A stretch of DNA of 64,000 nt from Lipingzhangella_A rawalii (GCF_031628175.1 NZ_JAVLVT010000006.1:124001-188000); one strand, 5' to 3'. Counted from the stretch's first letter, positions 49,904 to 58,405 are shown. Notes: a model not told the origin generated them from the sequence alone. Program-made: numbers and translations.

Positions 49904-50464
49904 ATGGATCGCATGCACGACGTTCCCCCAGCAGGAAACGACACCGTCACCGCCGCCTGGCAGGACGTGATCTCCGCCGTTCGCAGTCAACCCCGCAGCC
50001 AGGACCGCGTGCGCACCTATCCGGCCCTGACCGTGTGGCAGCCCTGGGTCTGGGCGATCCTCCACGGCAAAGACGTCGAGAACCGGCCGTGGGCACCGGC
50101 GCGTCCCCCGGGCACCGTCGTGTTACACGCCGGGGCCCGCCAGGACACCGAGGCCGTGCCTGTCCTGGAGGACATCGTCGGAGGTCCGCTCCCACGCAGC
50201 GCGTTCACCACCGGACTGCTGGCGCTGGTCGACATCACCGAGATCCATCACGCCAGCGACTGCCGCCCGCACGGCTACTGCTCACCCTGGGCAGCGAGCA
50301 GCGGCTACCACTGGACCCTGAACGCCCCACGCGCCCTACCCACACCCATCCCGGCCCGCGGACGCCAACGCCTCTGGCATCTCACCATCGACCAGCACGC
50401 CAGTGTTCAGACCCAGCTGGACACCGTTCGCCCCCTGAGCCCACCACACGGCCCCGGTGCATAG
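49904..50464 (+). CDS. ASCH/PUA-like domain protein
   Basis: 186 residues. ALTVWQPWVWAILHGKDVENRPW is the hallmark opening of ASCH-domain proteins, followed by VVLHAGARQD, FTTGLLALVDITEIHH and a HWTLNAPRALP strand. ASCH domains are PUA-related and thought to bind RNA or modified nucleosides; they are frequent on phages and mobile elements. ATG lies behind AGGAAGGA. The stop codon is inside the stem of the next leader, so translation to the end could unfold it. Confidence 0.75.
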   Translation: MDRMHDVPPAGNDTVTAAWQDVISAVRSQPRSQDRVRTYPALTVWQPWVWAILHGKDVENRPWAPARPPGTVVLHAGARQDTEAVPVLEDIVGGPLPRSAFTTGLLALVDITEIHHASDCRPHGYCSPWAASSGYHWTLNAPRALPTPIPARGRQRLWHLTIDQHASVQTQLDTVRPLSPPHGPGA

Positions 50465-50487
50465 CCGCCACGCACACCACCGGGGCC
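50450..50487 (+). ncRNA. Structured leader, family B, copy 3
   Basis: Stem GGCCCCGGTG (50450-50459) / CACCGGGGCC (50478-50487) with an 18-base loop CATAGCCGCCACGCACAC. The upstream gene ends inside the 5' arm and loop (stop at 50462-50464). CCGCCAACTAGGAAGGA and the next ATG follow. Confidence 0.7.
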
Positions 50488-50519
50488 GCTCTCCCGCCAA
50501 CTAGGAAGGACGGCTCCTG

Positions 50520-50915
50520 ATGCATGAACTGATCGGGCGGTGGGTTCGCCTCGTGCCTGGTGATGGGCCGGTGACCACCGGCGTGCTGCTCACCGCATAC
50601 GAGACAGACGAGGGTCTATGGATGTGGACGCTGCGCACCAGTTACGGCTCTACCCAGTTCGGCGGTGGGGGACTCCCTGATGAACCCCTCACCCGGGAAC
50701 ACGTCACCGAGGTGCGCCAAGCTCGACGGCGCGTGTGTCGCCGCTGGGCGGACTACCAACGACTGGTCGCCGATGACCCTGACGTGCGCTTCGTCCGCAA
50801 GCGCGATGAGGCCCTCGCGGACCTGCACTTGCTCAACCAGCAGATGCGGCCCCCGGGTGCAACGCCGCCGGGGCTGCACATCACCGATGACACGACCCCG
50901 GACACCACCCACTAG
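50520..50915 (+). CDS. AICE protein of unknown function
   Basis: 131 residues: an N-terminal beta-rich part (LIGRWVRLVPGDGPVTTGVLL, WMWTLRTSYGSTQFGG) and a charged helical part (HVTEVRQARRRVCRRWADYQ, KRDEALADLHLLNQQ), with a disordered Thr-rich tail. No family recognised. It sits between two family B leaders, upstream of the replication gene. Confidence 0.65.
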   Translation: MHELIGRWVRLVPGDGPVTTGVLLTAYETDEGLWMWTLRTSYGSTQFGGGGLPDEPLTREHVTEVRQARRRVCRRWADYQRLVADDPDVRFVRKRDEALADLHLLNQQMRPPGATPPGLHITDDTTPDTTH

Positions 50916-50929
50916 TACCCACCCCCGCC

Positions 50930-50967
50930 GGCCCCGGTGCATAGCCGCCACGCACACCACCGGGGCC
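50930..50967 (+). ncRNA. Structured leader, family B, copy 4
   Basis: Identical to copy 3 through stem and loop (50930-50939 / 50958-50967). Followed by CACCAACCAGAAAGGA and the start of the replication gene. Confidence 0.7.
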
Positions 50968-50996
50968 GCGCACCCACCAACCAGAAAGGACTGCAC

Positions 50997-52949
50997 ATGT
51001 CGCTCGCGGCTGTGCCCGACCCGCCCGAGGAACCCGGTGCGGTGCCGCCGCACGACCTCCAAGCAGAACAAGCCGTGCTTGGCGCCATGCTGCTCAGCGC
51101 TACCGCCATCAGCGTGGCCGCCGAGATCCTACAGCCCAGTGACTTCTACTGGCCCCAGCACGAGGCCATCTACAGCCTGGTGCTCCGGCTCCACCGAGAC
51201 GGCAAACCCACCGACCCCGTCGCGGTGAACAGCGAACTCGCCAACACCGGCCAGAGCACCTGGACCGGCGGGGCACCCTACCTGCACACGCTCACCGAGA
51301 CCGTTCCGTCCCCGGCCAGTGCGGGCTACTACGCCAAACAGGTGGGCGAAACCGCCCGCCGGCGTGCCCTCATCACGACCGGCACCCGCATCGCCAAACT
51401 CGGCCACACCGGCGGCGATGTCACCGAGGCACTCCAGACAGCCAGAGTCGAGCTGGACACCACCACGGCGGGCACCGGACATGGATGGCCCGAGCCGGTA
51501 TCCCTGGACGCGCTACCGGGACCACTACCCGAATTCCCGCTGGAAACGCTGCCGACCTGGGTGGGCCAGTTCGCCGCGGCCGTGGCCGACCAGACCCAGA
51601 CCCCGCCCGACCTGGCGGGCTGCCTCGCACTCGCGGCACTGTCCACCGCAGCATCGGGCCGGATCTGGGCCGACACCGGCACCTGGGCCGAACCGGTATG
51701 TCTCTACACCGTCGTGGCCATGCCCCCCGCGAGTCGCAAGAGCGCGGTGTTCGCCGCGATGAACGAGCCAATCTTCGCCGCGGAGAAGCACCTGGTGGAG
51801 CAGATGAAACCCCGCATCTCGGAAGCACGCGTAGCCAAACGTGTCGCAGAGGCTGAGGCCGAAGAGCAGGCGTCCGCCGCTGAGAAGGAGCGTGACCCGC
51901 AGTCCATAGCACTCGCCGCAGAAGCGGCGGAGACTGCGGCCGCCATGACCGTGCCGAACCTGCCCAAACTGGTGGCCGACGACATCACACCAGAAACCCT
52001 GGCACGCCAACTTGCCGACCAGCAGGGACGACTTGCTCTCTTGGCACCCGAAGGCGGCTTCTTTGGCACCCTAGCCGGCAGGTACGGAGGCATCCCCAAT
52101 CTCGACACGTTCCTGAAGTCCCATGCCGGGGAACCCATCCGCGTTGACCGCCAGGGACGCGAGCCTGACTTCGTGCCCCAGTCCGCACTCACCATCGGAA
52201 TCGCCCTCCAGCCGGAGGTCCTGCGCGAGGTCTTCGCCACCCCCGGAGGACGCGGACGCGGCCTCCTTGCTCGGATCCTCTACGCCATGCCCGCCGACAC
52301 GGTCGGCTGGCGCACCGCCAGGGCTGCACCCATCCCGCCCGACGTCAAGCAGGATTACGCTCACCATCTGCAAACCCTGCTCCACTCCCTGTGGCAGCTC
52401 GAACAGCCCACCACGCTGACCTTCACCCAGGACGCACAAGAACGGCTGGCCACACTCCTCTATGAAGAGATCGAACCTCAACTTCGCCCAGAGGAACGAC
52501 TCGGGCAAATCCGCGACTGGGGCGGAAAACTCGTCGGGGCAATCGTGCGAATTGCAGCCCTGCTCCACCTAGCCGACAACCTCACCACCGGCTGGGGAAA
52601 ACCCATAACCCTCGACACCCTCGAACGCGCCATCCAGATAGGCGAGTACTACACCACACACGCACTCGCCGTCTTCGGAGCTATGGGCACCGACCCCGTC
52701 CACGCCACAGCCCGCCGCATCCTCGACTGGCTCCACCAGCGCCAACCGGAACGGTTCACCAAACGTGACGCGTTCTGCGCGATCCGCAGCAAGGAAATCG
52801 CGAAAGCCAACGACGTCGACACGCCTCTGGCGCTACTCACCGACCTCGGGTGGATCCACCCCGAACCCACACCCAATAGATCAAAAGGAGGACGCCCACC
52901 GTCACCGACGTATCGCCTCCACCCACACATCCACGACAGCGCGTCGTAG
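50997..52949 (+). CDS. Replication protein: DnaB N-terminal domain fused to DUF3987
   Basis: 650 residues. The first 140 are a DnaB-helicase N-terminal domain (HDLQAEQAVLGAMLLSATAI, FYWPQHEAIYSLVLRL, YYAKQVGETARRRALI). The rest is a DUF3987/YfjI-like ATPase: a P-loop-like VAMPPASRKSAVFAAM, a coiled basic stretch, LLAPEGGFFGTLAGRYGG, DRQGREPDFV, and WGGKLVGAIVRIAALLHLAD. It stands where AICEs normally have RepSA or a prim-pol gene, so it probably starts replication of the excised circle. The classical helicase core is absent, so the DnaB part may serve as a primase or helicase contact. Confidence 0.8.
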   Translation: MSLAAVPDPPEEPGAVPPHDLQAEQAVLGAMLLSATAISVAAEILQPSDFYWPQHEAIYSLVLRLHRDGKPTDPVAVNSELANTGQSTWTGGAPYLHTLTETVPSPASAGYYAKQVGETARRRALITTGTRIAKLGHTGGDVTEALQTARVELDTTTAGTGHGWPEPVSLDALPGPLPEFPLETLPTWVGQFAAAVADQTQTPPDLAGCLALAALSTAASGRIWADTGTWAEPVCLYTVVAMPPASRKSAVFAAMNEPIFAAEKHLVEQMKPRISEARVAKRVAEAEAEEQASAAEKERDPQSIALAAEAAETAAAMTVPNLPKLVADDITPETLARQLADQQGRLALLAPEGGFFGTLAGRYGGIPNLDTFLKSHAGEPIRVDRQGREPDFVPQSALTIGIALQPEVLREVFATPGGRGRGLLARILYAMPADTVGWRTARAAPIPPDVKQDYAHHLQTLLHSLWQLEQPTTLTFTQDAQERLATLLYEEIEPQLRPEERLGQIRDWGGKLVGAIVRIAALLHLADNLTTGWGKPITLDTLERAIQIGEYYTTHALAVFGAMGTDPVHATARRILDWLHQRQPERFTKRDAFCAIRSKEIAKANDVDTPLALLTDLGWIHPEPTPNRSKGGRPPSPTYRLHPHIHDSAS

Positions 52950-53035
52950 CGATATTGGCCCCGTGAAATCAACACACGCGAGCAAACGGGAGTCTCCGCG
53001 AGTGATTCCCTTTGAATGATGTGATTGCATCCATG

Positions 53036-53058
53036 CGCCTGTGAGATCAACACAGGCG
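53036..53058 (+). terminator. Intrinsic terminator after the replication gene
   Basis: CGCCTGTG / CACAGGCG with a 7-base loop AGATCAA, followed by TATTTTTG. It lies 87 bases past the stop. A related sequence with GTGAAATCAACACACG occurs at 52964. Confidence 0.7.
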
Positions 53059-53085
53059 TATTTTTGCTGGTCAAGCCATCGAATG

Positions 53086-53117
53086 CTCGGTGTATAGCCG
53101 CCACGCACACCACCGAG
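53086..53117 (+). ncRNA. Structured leader, family B, copy 5 (stem covaries)
   Basis: Stem CTCGGTG (53086-53092) / CACCGAG (53111-53117) around the loop TATAGCCGCCACGCACAC. Both arms changed together relative to copies 2-4 while the loop stayed, a compensatory change. ACACCAACCAGAACGGAGG and the xis ATG follow. Confidence 0.7.
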
Positions 53118-53140
53118 ACACCAACCAGAACGGAGGACCC

Positions 53141-53338
53141 ATGCCCAATCCCACTCTCCCCAAGCGGCTCTACCGCGTTACCGAGGCCGCTCAGATCCTC
53201 TCCCTGGGGCGAACCCAGACCTTCAAGGAAATCGCCCACGGCCGACTTCGAGCTGTTGGCTCCGGCAAGACCCGCCGCATCCCCGCCGAAGCGATCGAAG
53301 AATACGTGGAGCTGCTCAAGTCGGAGGCAGCCGCGTAG
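53141..53338 (+). CDS. xis: Excisionase-type HTH protein
   Basis: 65 residues: LYRVTEAAQILSLGRTQTFKEIAHGRLRAV is a MerR/excisionase helix-turn-helix, followed by the wing GSGKTRRIPAEAIEEYVELL. Position directly upstream of the integrase gene and size are those of AICE excisionases, which bend attachment DNA to promote excision. GGAGG lies 5 bases upstream of ATG. A generic DNA-binding protein of the same fold is the only alternative. Confidence 0.88.
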   Translation: MPNPTLPKRLYRVTEAAQILSLGRTQTFKEIAHGRLRAVGSGKTRRIPAEAIEEYVELLKSEAAA

Positions 53339-53351
53339 TCCACCGTTCTAG

Positions 53352-53389
53352 GTTGGGGCGCTTCCGGGGAGTCTCGGAAGCGCCCCAAC
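53352..53389 (+). promoter_or_regulatory. Strong hairpin between xis and int
   Basis: Perfect 14-bp arms GTTGGGGCGCTTCC and GGAAGCGCCCCAAC with a 10-base loop, starting 13 bases after the xis stop. It could act as a partial terminator that keeps integrase levels below excisionase levels. Confidence 0.6.
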
Positions 53390-53429
53390 TCCTGTCGAAT
53401 GTCCCCCAGGAACAGAAAGGCAGGCAGAC

Positions 53430-54878
53430 ATGCCCCGGAAGGGCAGCAAGCGCACCCCGAACCTCCGCAGCAGTATCTACTACAGCGAAAGCGACGGCTA
53501 CTGGCACGGATGGGTCACCATGGGCACTCGTCCGGACGGCCGTCCGGACCGACGTCATCGCAAAGCGGACAATGAGGACAAGGTGACCGCGAAGGTTCGC
53601 GAGCTCGAAAAGGCGCGAGACGCGGGGCAGCGGTCCAAGCCGGACCGCCGCGGTCAGACCGTCGCCGCGTGGCTGAACACATGGCTCACCGACATCGCAC
53701 CCCGACGGGTAACCCAACACACCCTGGACACGACCTACGTACCCAAGGTTCGCCGAATGGTGGACGGAATTGGTGCTCACCGACTGCGGGACCTGGCACC
53801 GGAACATCTCGACGTCTTCTACACCAATCTGGCGCGCCAGGGACTCGCACCCAACACGGTGTTGCAGGTGCACCGGATCCTGTCTCGCGCCCTCAAGGTC
53901 GCCGAACAGCGCCAACTCATCCATCGGTCACCTGCCGAACTGATTGACCCTCCAAAGGGTGAGATCATCGACATCGAACCGCTGAACCAGCAGGAGGCGC
54001 AGCGCATTCTTCGGTCGTGTGAGAACCGTCGGAACGGGGTGCGTTGGTCAGTTGCACTCTCGCTTGGTGTGCGCCAGGGCGAAGCCCTCGGACTGACCTG
54101 GAACCGGATTCGAGCAGTATGCGGCCACTGCGGCTACACGGCACCCATGATGACCGTTGACGATGAATCACCCTGCGAGCTGTGCGGGAAACGCGAATGG
54201 CACCACGAGGCCGAAGTTGGATGGCAGATTCAGCAGGGGCGCTACCGGCACGGGTGCAACGACATCCCACATTGCACTCGCTACCGGCACCGGCGTCCCT
54301 GCCCGAAGAGCTGCAATGGGCACCATCGGGAGACCTGCACGCCGGGCTGCACGAAGAAATCCCACCAGTGCCCTGAGGTGAAACAGCCCTGCCCCACCGA
54401 CTGCCACGGACACGCCCGCGAATGCCCTCAGCGAGTGGGTGGACAGTACGAGTTCGTGCGCCGCAAGGGGGCCCAACCAGGTCGAGGCACCGCACACGTC
54501 ACGCTGGCGCTCCCACCCCCTCTGGCGGAGCAGCTGCGAGCGCATCACCGTGCTCAGTCGGCCGAACGGTTGCGCGCGGGTGAGCTATGGGAGGACTGGG
54601 ACCTGGTGTTTGCGCGGCCGGACGGCCGACCAATTCCGTCAAAGTGCGACTACGACGACTGGAACGCGATCCTTAGGACGGCCGGCGTGCGTCGCGCCCG
54701 CGTGCACGACGCACGCCACACCGCCGCCACCCTGCTATTGACCCAAGGTGTGGATGTCCGCACCGTTCAGCAGATCCTGGGGCACTCGAGCGTAGGGCAG
54801 ACACAGCGCTACACGCATGTAACGCAGCAGACGACGCGCGACGCTGCCTCGCGCATGAGCAAGGCTCTGTGGGGTTGA
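53430..54878 (+). CDS. int: Tyrosine-recombinase integrase with Cys-rich insert
   Basis: 482 residues. The N-terminal arm-binding part is followed by a SAM-like core-binding domain (TVAAWLNTWLTDIAPRRV). The catalytic domain has R215 in LGVRQGEALGL, H427 and R430 in VHDARHTAA, H452 in LGHSSV and nucleophile Tyr461 in QRYTHV. Between R215 and H427 lies an insert of about 100 residues with 14 Cys (231-332), such as CGHCGY, CELCGK, CTPGC and CPTDC, likely binding zinc. It ends 84 bases before the attachment core in the tRNA-Lys gene. All catalytic residues are present, so it should be active. Confidence 0.92.
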   Translation: MPRKGSKRTPNLRSSIYYSESDGYWHGWVTMGTRPDGRPDRRHRKADNEDKVTAKVRELEKARDAGQRSKPDRRGQTVAAWLNTWLTDIAPRRVTQHTLDTTYVPKVRRMVDGIGAHRLRDLAPEHLDVFYTNLARQGLAPNTVLQVHRILSRALKVAEQRQLIHRSPAELIDPPKGEIIDIEPLNQQEAQRILRSCENRRNGVRWSVALSLGVRQGEALGLTWNRIRAVCGHCGYTAPMMTVDDESPCELCGKREWHHEAEVGWQIQQGRYRHGCNDIPHCTRYRHRRPCPKSCNGHHRETCTPGCTKKSHQCPEVKQPCPTDCHGHARECPQRVGGQYEFVRRKGAQPGRGTAHVTLALPPPLAEQLRAHHRAQSAERLRAGELWEDWDLVFARPDGRPIPSKCDYDDWNAILRTAGVRRARVHDARHTAATLLLTQGVDVRTVQQILGHSSVGQTQRYTHVTQQTTRDAASRMSKALWG

Positions 54879-54961
54879 CGCGCAGCATCGATTGCAACCT
54901 CAATTGCAACCGATCAAGACGTGTGCACGGTCACAAGAAGCAATCGCCCTGGTCAAGCTGG

Positions 54962-55007
54962 GTGGGCCCCCAGGGGATCGAACCCTGAACCCGCGGATTA
55001 AAAGTCC
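54962..55007. repeat. Right attachment site (46-bp direct repeat within tRNA-Lys)
   Basis: Identical to 39312-39357. It covers the 3' half of the tRNA-Lys gene plus one base, so the element keeps the tRNA intact at this side. Confidence 0.92.
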
Positions 55008-55035
55008 GCTGCTCTGCCAGTTGAGCTAAGGGCCC
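54963..55035 (-). tRNA. tRNA-Lys(TTT)
   Basis: 73 bases on the minus strand. The acceptor stem GGGCCCT pairs with GGGGCCC (one G-T), the anticodon loop reads CTTTTAA giving anticodon TTT, and the T-arm is GGGTTCGATCCC. CCA is not encoded. It is the insertion target of the AICE. Confidence 0.96.
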
Positions 55036-55218
55036 GCGAAACGTCCCCTTTGGCCAGGGGGTTTGTCCGCTCCCGCGATTTTACCCCAGGTGCGAGACCA
55101 GGAGACAGCAGAGGATCACGTGGTGCGGGTGTCGGCAGAGCGGGTGTGATGCGCGCCCGTGGCGCTCCACCGGGCGGGCACGGTGGTCGGAGGCTCGGAT
55201 GGTCCTGCGAGACGACCC

Positions 55219-55680
55219 TCAGAGTTCCACGTTCGCCTCGACAGCCTTCTCGATGGGGAAGAACTCGGCGCCGACCAGCCCGTCCAGAAGGTCGTCGACG
55301 AGGCGTGCGCGCTGGCCGTGGTCTAGCGTGGCGATGTAGCTCATGGCTTCGGTGGCGTCGGCGGTGACACTCACCCGTGTGCCCGCGGTGACCGTCACCC
55401 AGCCCCGCTCCACGGCCGGACCGGTTTCGGGCCAATACATGTGGCCGTTACAGCTGGTCACGTCGGCCAGCCGCAGGGTGCCACGTAGTACCCGCCAGTC
55501 GGCCAGGGCGGAGATGGTACGGTGCCGCGCCCACTGGAGGTACATGTCCTCGATGGCCTCATCGGAGGTGTTCCCGGCCCACCGGCACACCTTGCAGCGG
55601 TCCATGGCCGCGGCGAGGAGCTGTCGTGCCTCGGCGGTACGGAGGGGAACCCGGGGCTCGTGGACGTGGGCGTGCACCAT
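55219..55680 (-). CDS. Hypothetical protein
   Basis: 153 residues: a cytosolic, mixed protein with TAEARQLLAAAMDRCKVCRWAG, MYLQWARHRTISALADW and a C-terminal YIATLDHGQRARLVDDLLDG. Two Cys in DRCKVCRW form a small CxxC site, and VTSCNGHMYW has another Cys and a His. No family recognised. It stands alone between the tRNA and a gene-free stretch. Codon use is typical of the genome. Confidence 0.6.
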   Translation of the reverse strand: MVHAHVHEPRVPLRTAEARQLLAAAMDRCKVCRWAGNTSDEAIEDMYLQWARHRTISALADWRVLRGTLRLADVTSCNGHMYWPETGPAVERGWVTVTAGTRVSVTADATEAMSYIATLDHGQRARLVDDLLDGLVGAEFFPIEKAVEANVEL

Positions 55681-56165
55681 CCGAGAAAGGATAGCTGCGG
55701 ACGGTGCCGCTCGTCAGTCGGACACCGAGCCGGGCACGTTCCAGGGGATCAACCAGTGGCCAGCTCGTTCGCCTCCCTGTGGAAACGCCCACCCGGATGG
55801 GCACTGTCGCGGATGCGTCGCGGATATGTGCTCCCCACTGCCTGCGCTGTCGTGCCCCAGACGTCGATCCAAACCGTCGCCGTGGGTCTGATCTGGTTGT
55901 CCCGCCTGTACCGCCCGCCCCGTTTGTCTCGGTGTACTCGTGGACCCGTCGTTGACGGGGGCGGGGAGCGCCAGGTCGTCCGGTTACCGGTACGCCCCGG
56001 GGTGCGGTGGGATTCTGGGCACCGTGTCTCGACATCTCGCTGCTGTGGGGTTCTCCTGCGGGGTGGCGGGTGGTCGCGAAGGTCCGACGGTCTCAGGGGA
56101 AGATCGGGGACAGCCCGGGGGTTCTCCCGATGGGAAAGTCTGGTGTTGTGCGGCACCGTGGAGGT
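55681..56165. other. Gene-free region before pspC
   Basis: About 485 bases with overlapping Arg/Pro-rich frames on both strands and no frame that looks like a conserved protein. It probably contains the divergent promoters of the hypothetical protein and the PspC protein, but I see no clear -10/-35 pair. Confidence 0.5.
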
Positions 56166-56423
56166 ATGAACAACGATATGGAGAACCGCAGCCTTGCCCG
56201 CAGTACCGACAACCGGATGCTCGCCGGTGTGTGCGGTGGTATTGCCGAGTACGCGAGAATCGACGCCACGCTCGTGCGGCTGGCTTTCGTGGTGTTCACC
56301 CTGTTCGCGTTGACCGGCGTTCTCGTGTATGTGATTGCCTGGTTGATTATCCCTGAGCGTGGCTCGGACTCGGCGCTGGTCCAGGACATCCTGAACAACG
56401 TACAGAACCGCAACGACCGGTAG
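56166..56423 (+). CDS. PspC-domain membrane protein
   Basis: 85 residues: SLARSTDNRMLAGVCGGIAEY is the PspC signature, followed by the membrane helix LAFVVFTLFALTGVLVYVIAWLIIP. TGGAGGT lies just before ATG 56166; the longer frame upstream has no domain sense. PspC-type proteins respond to envelope stress; in actinomycetes small single-domain versions are common. No other phage-shock genes are adjacent. Confidence 0.9.
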   Translation: MNNDMENRSLARSTDNRMLAGVCGGIAEYARIDATLVRLAFVVFTLFALTGVLVYVIAWLIIPERGSDSALVQDILNNVQNRNDR

Positions 56424-56465
56424 TGGTCCGACCGTTACGGTTCTGGCGGGTTGCCGGTCGCGGTG

Positions 56466-57836
56466 CTACGGGGTGCGCACCTGCTCCAGGACACCGGGCA
56501 TGACCCGGTGCCAGGGCCGGGTGAGTAGGAGTGCCAGGACCACTCCGCACGCTCCCGCGAGCGCCACGGTCAGCTGTGTGCTTGTCACGGCGAGGAGCAG
56601 GCTTCCCAGGAGCATGCCGAGCCCCTGAACGGCCTGGAGCCCGGACGCCACCAGGCCGAAGGCTCGGCCGCGACTCTGTTCCGGCGTACACAGGACGAAA
56701 GCCGCGTTCGCCACGAACTGGTACGAGCCGCACATTCCAGACACGGCCAGAAGTCCGAGCAGGATCCAGAGTGGGGGGTCCGCCGCGAATCCGAGAAGGG
56801 GAGCGGAGGTGAGGACCGCCAGTGGGAGCAGCAGTCGCATACGTAGTGCTGGGTTGACCAGCCGGGTGAGAACAAGGCCGCCCACAAGGGCACCCACGGG
56901 AACCGCCCCCATGATGAGACTGACGGTTCCCGCATCGCCCCCCAGCTCGTCGGCCAAAGGGTTGGCCAGGGCGAGTGGAACTGCGTAGCAACCCGCGAGC
57001 CACGCCAGCAGCGTGAGGGTGCGCAGCCGGTAGTCCACGGCCACCATGCGGAAGCCTTCGAGGGTGATGCCCCAGTATCGGGAGTTGTCCTCGTTGTCGG
57101 CCAGGGTGCTGGGGCGGAACCGAACTCCGGCCCAGACGATCAGGGCGGCGAGCGCGAAGGCAATACCGTTCAGCAGCATTGTGGAGTTGGGGCCGATCAG
57201 GGTCAGCACCGCTCCACCCAGGAGTAGACCACCGATTTGGCCGGCCTGCGTCGTCAGGTTGATGATCGCCGAGCCAGCCACGTAGCGCTCGCCTTGGACG
57301 ATGTCCGCCATGAGCGCGGCCCGTGCCGCCGCGAACGGCATCGTCGGCAGGATGACGAAGAACAGCAGCGTCCAGATCGCCCACACCGGCAGGCCGGGCC
57401 AGCCGATCGCGAGGACGAGTATTCCCCGGATCAGGTCACTGGCGATGATGATCTGGCGGCGAGGGAAGATATCGGCAAGGCCGGCGAGCAGCACCCCTCC
57501 AACTGCCTGCGGCAGGAACGTCATGGCCAGGGTGATACCTGAGGCCACAGCGGAGTTGGTCTGCTGGTACACCAGCACGGTGACGGCGATACTGAGCAGG
57601 CTGGTTCCGGTCATGGACAACACGTGGCTCAGCCACAGTGCCTGGAACTCCCGCACACTCATCACGAGTCGATAACCGGAGCGCCAGTCGGTGGGGGGTG
57701 CCGTCCCGGCGCTGCCCTCCTCGGCCGGTTCTTCCACCGGCTGGCGGGGCGATTCGGCCTCGCCGTCCGTATCGCTGTGTTCTTGCTCGTTCTCGCTGTG
57801 TGACTCGTTGGGGCGTCCTGAGGGGATCTCGTCCAT
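56466..57836 (-). CDS. MFS transporter
   Basis: 456 residues from ATG 57836, with AAGGAG 8 bases upstream. A charged, Glu/Ser-rich N-terminus of about 55 residues precedes some 12 membrane helices, starting FQALWLSHVLSMTGTSLLSI; the loop LADIFPRRQIIIASDLIRG is the MFS motif A region. This is the enterobactin-exporter/drug-exporter group, related in layout to the transporter at 5271 but clearly diverged. Substrate unknown. Confidence 0.87.
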   Translation of the reverse strand: MDEIPSGRPNESHSENEQEHSDTDGEAESPRQPVEEPAEEGSAGTAPPTDWRSGYRLVMSVREFQALWLSHVLSMTGTSLLSIAVTVLVYQQTNSAVASGITLAMTFLPQAVGGVLLAGLADIFPRRQIIIASDLIRGILVLAIGWPGLPVWAIWTLLFFVILPTMPFAAARAALMADIVQGERYVAGSAIINLTTQAGQIGGLLLGGAVLTLIGPNSTMLLNGIAFALAALIVWAGVRFRPSTLADNEDNSRYWGITLEGFRMVAVDYRLRTLTLLAWLAGCYAVPLALANPLADELGGDAGTVSLIMGAVPVGALVGGLVLTRLVNPALRMRLLLPLAVLTSAPLLGFAADPPLWILLGLLAVSGMCGSYQFVANAAFVLCTPEQSRGRAFGLVASGLQAVQGLGMLLGSLLLAVTSTQLTVALAGACGVVLALLLTRPWHRVMPGVLEQVRTP

Positions 57837-58006
57837 GCTGGTGGCTCCTTCGTGGGTGGCAGGCGAGGATCGGGGAGCTCGGTAGTGCCTACCGGCGGAC
57901 ACGCCGACACCGAGGACAGCACTCAGCGTCGCATTACACTAACCAACTGTCCCCAACTGGTTCGGGGTGCGCAACCAGTTCCGAAACTCACGTTCTTCGC
58001 CCGTGG

Positions 58007-58351
58007 TCACCCCCAGCCGAGCTCGGTAAGACGCTCGTCATCGATCCCGAAGTGGTGTGCGATCTCGTGGACAACCGTGACCAGCACCTCTTCGACAACC
58101 TCGTCCTCGGTGGTACAGATGGCACAGATCTGGAGCCAGTAGATGGAAATCTGGTCGGGAAGTACTCCCGCGTACCCCTCACCGCGTTCAGTCAAGGGAA
58201 CGCCTTCGTAGAGCCCGAGGAGTCCCGGTGCGGGGGGCTCATCCTCGAGGAGGATGACCACGTTGTCGATGTACTGGGCCAGTTCCTCGGGAATGCTGTC
58301 CAGCGCGTCGGCGACGAGCTCTTCGAAGTGCGTGCGGGAAATCTCAATCAC
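58007..58351 (-). CDS. Small minimal-gluzincin-type metallopeptidase
   Basis: 114 residues from GTG 58351. The C-terminal VVHEIAHHFGIDDERLTELGW contains the HExxH zinc motif with a downstream Asp/Glu, as in the short actinobacterial metallopeptidase family (COG3824, formerly DUF1025). An amphipathic start (FEELVADALDSIPEELAQYI) and LYEGVPLTERG complete the family pattern. Cytosolic, function not known. It is divergent to the metallophosphoesterase gene. Confidence 0.85.
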   Translation of the reverse strand: MIEISRTHFEELVADALDSIPEELAQYIDNVVILLEDEPPAPGLLGLYEGVPLTERGEGYAGVLPDQISIYWLQICAICTTEDEVVEEVLVTVVHEIAHHFGIDDERLTELGWG

Positions 58352-58405
58352 GCCTCGTATTCTGCGACATGAGCGCTGAGGTGGCCACGAGAGGGGGATC
58401 CGGGC

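Larger units (their letters stand above)
39312..55007. mobile_element. Actinomycete integrative and conjugative element in tRNA-Lys
   Basis: A 15.7-kb element bounded by a perfect 46-bp direct repeat of the tRNA-Lys 3' end, with integrase and excisionase at the tRNA side. It carries the full AICE set. Regulation: GntR with a palindromic operator, Nudix, WhiB and HAD protein. Transfer: a single FtsK-like TraB, DUF2637-like and small membrane proteins. Replication: a DnaB-N/DUF3987 protein. Integration: Xis and Int. There is no type IV secretion system, as expected for the TraB double-stranded-DNA transfer mode. The intact tRNA is retained at the right end. All genes appear intact, so the element may be active. 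Confidence 0.92.

Noticed and set aside
39312..55035. Prophage
   Set aside because: No capsid, portal, terminase or tail genes; the TraB, DUF2637 and Xis/Int set is that of an AICE.
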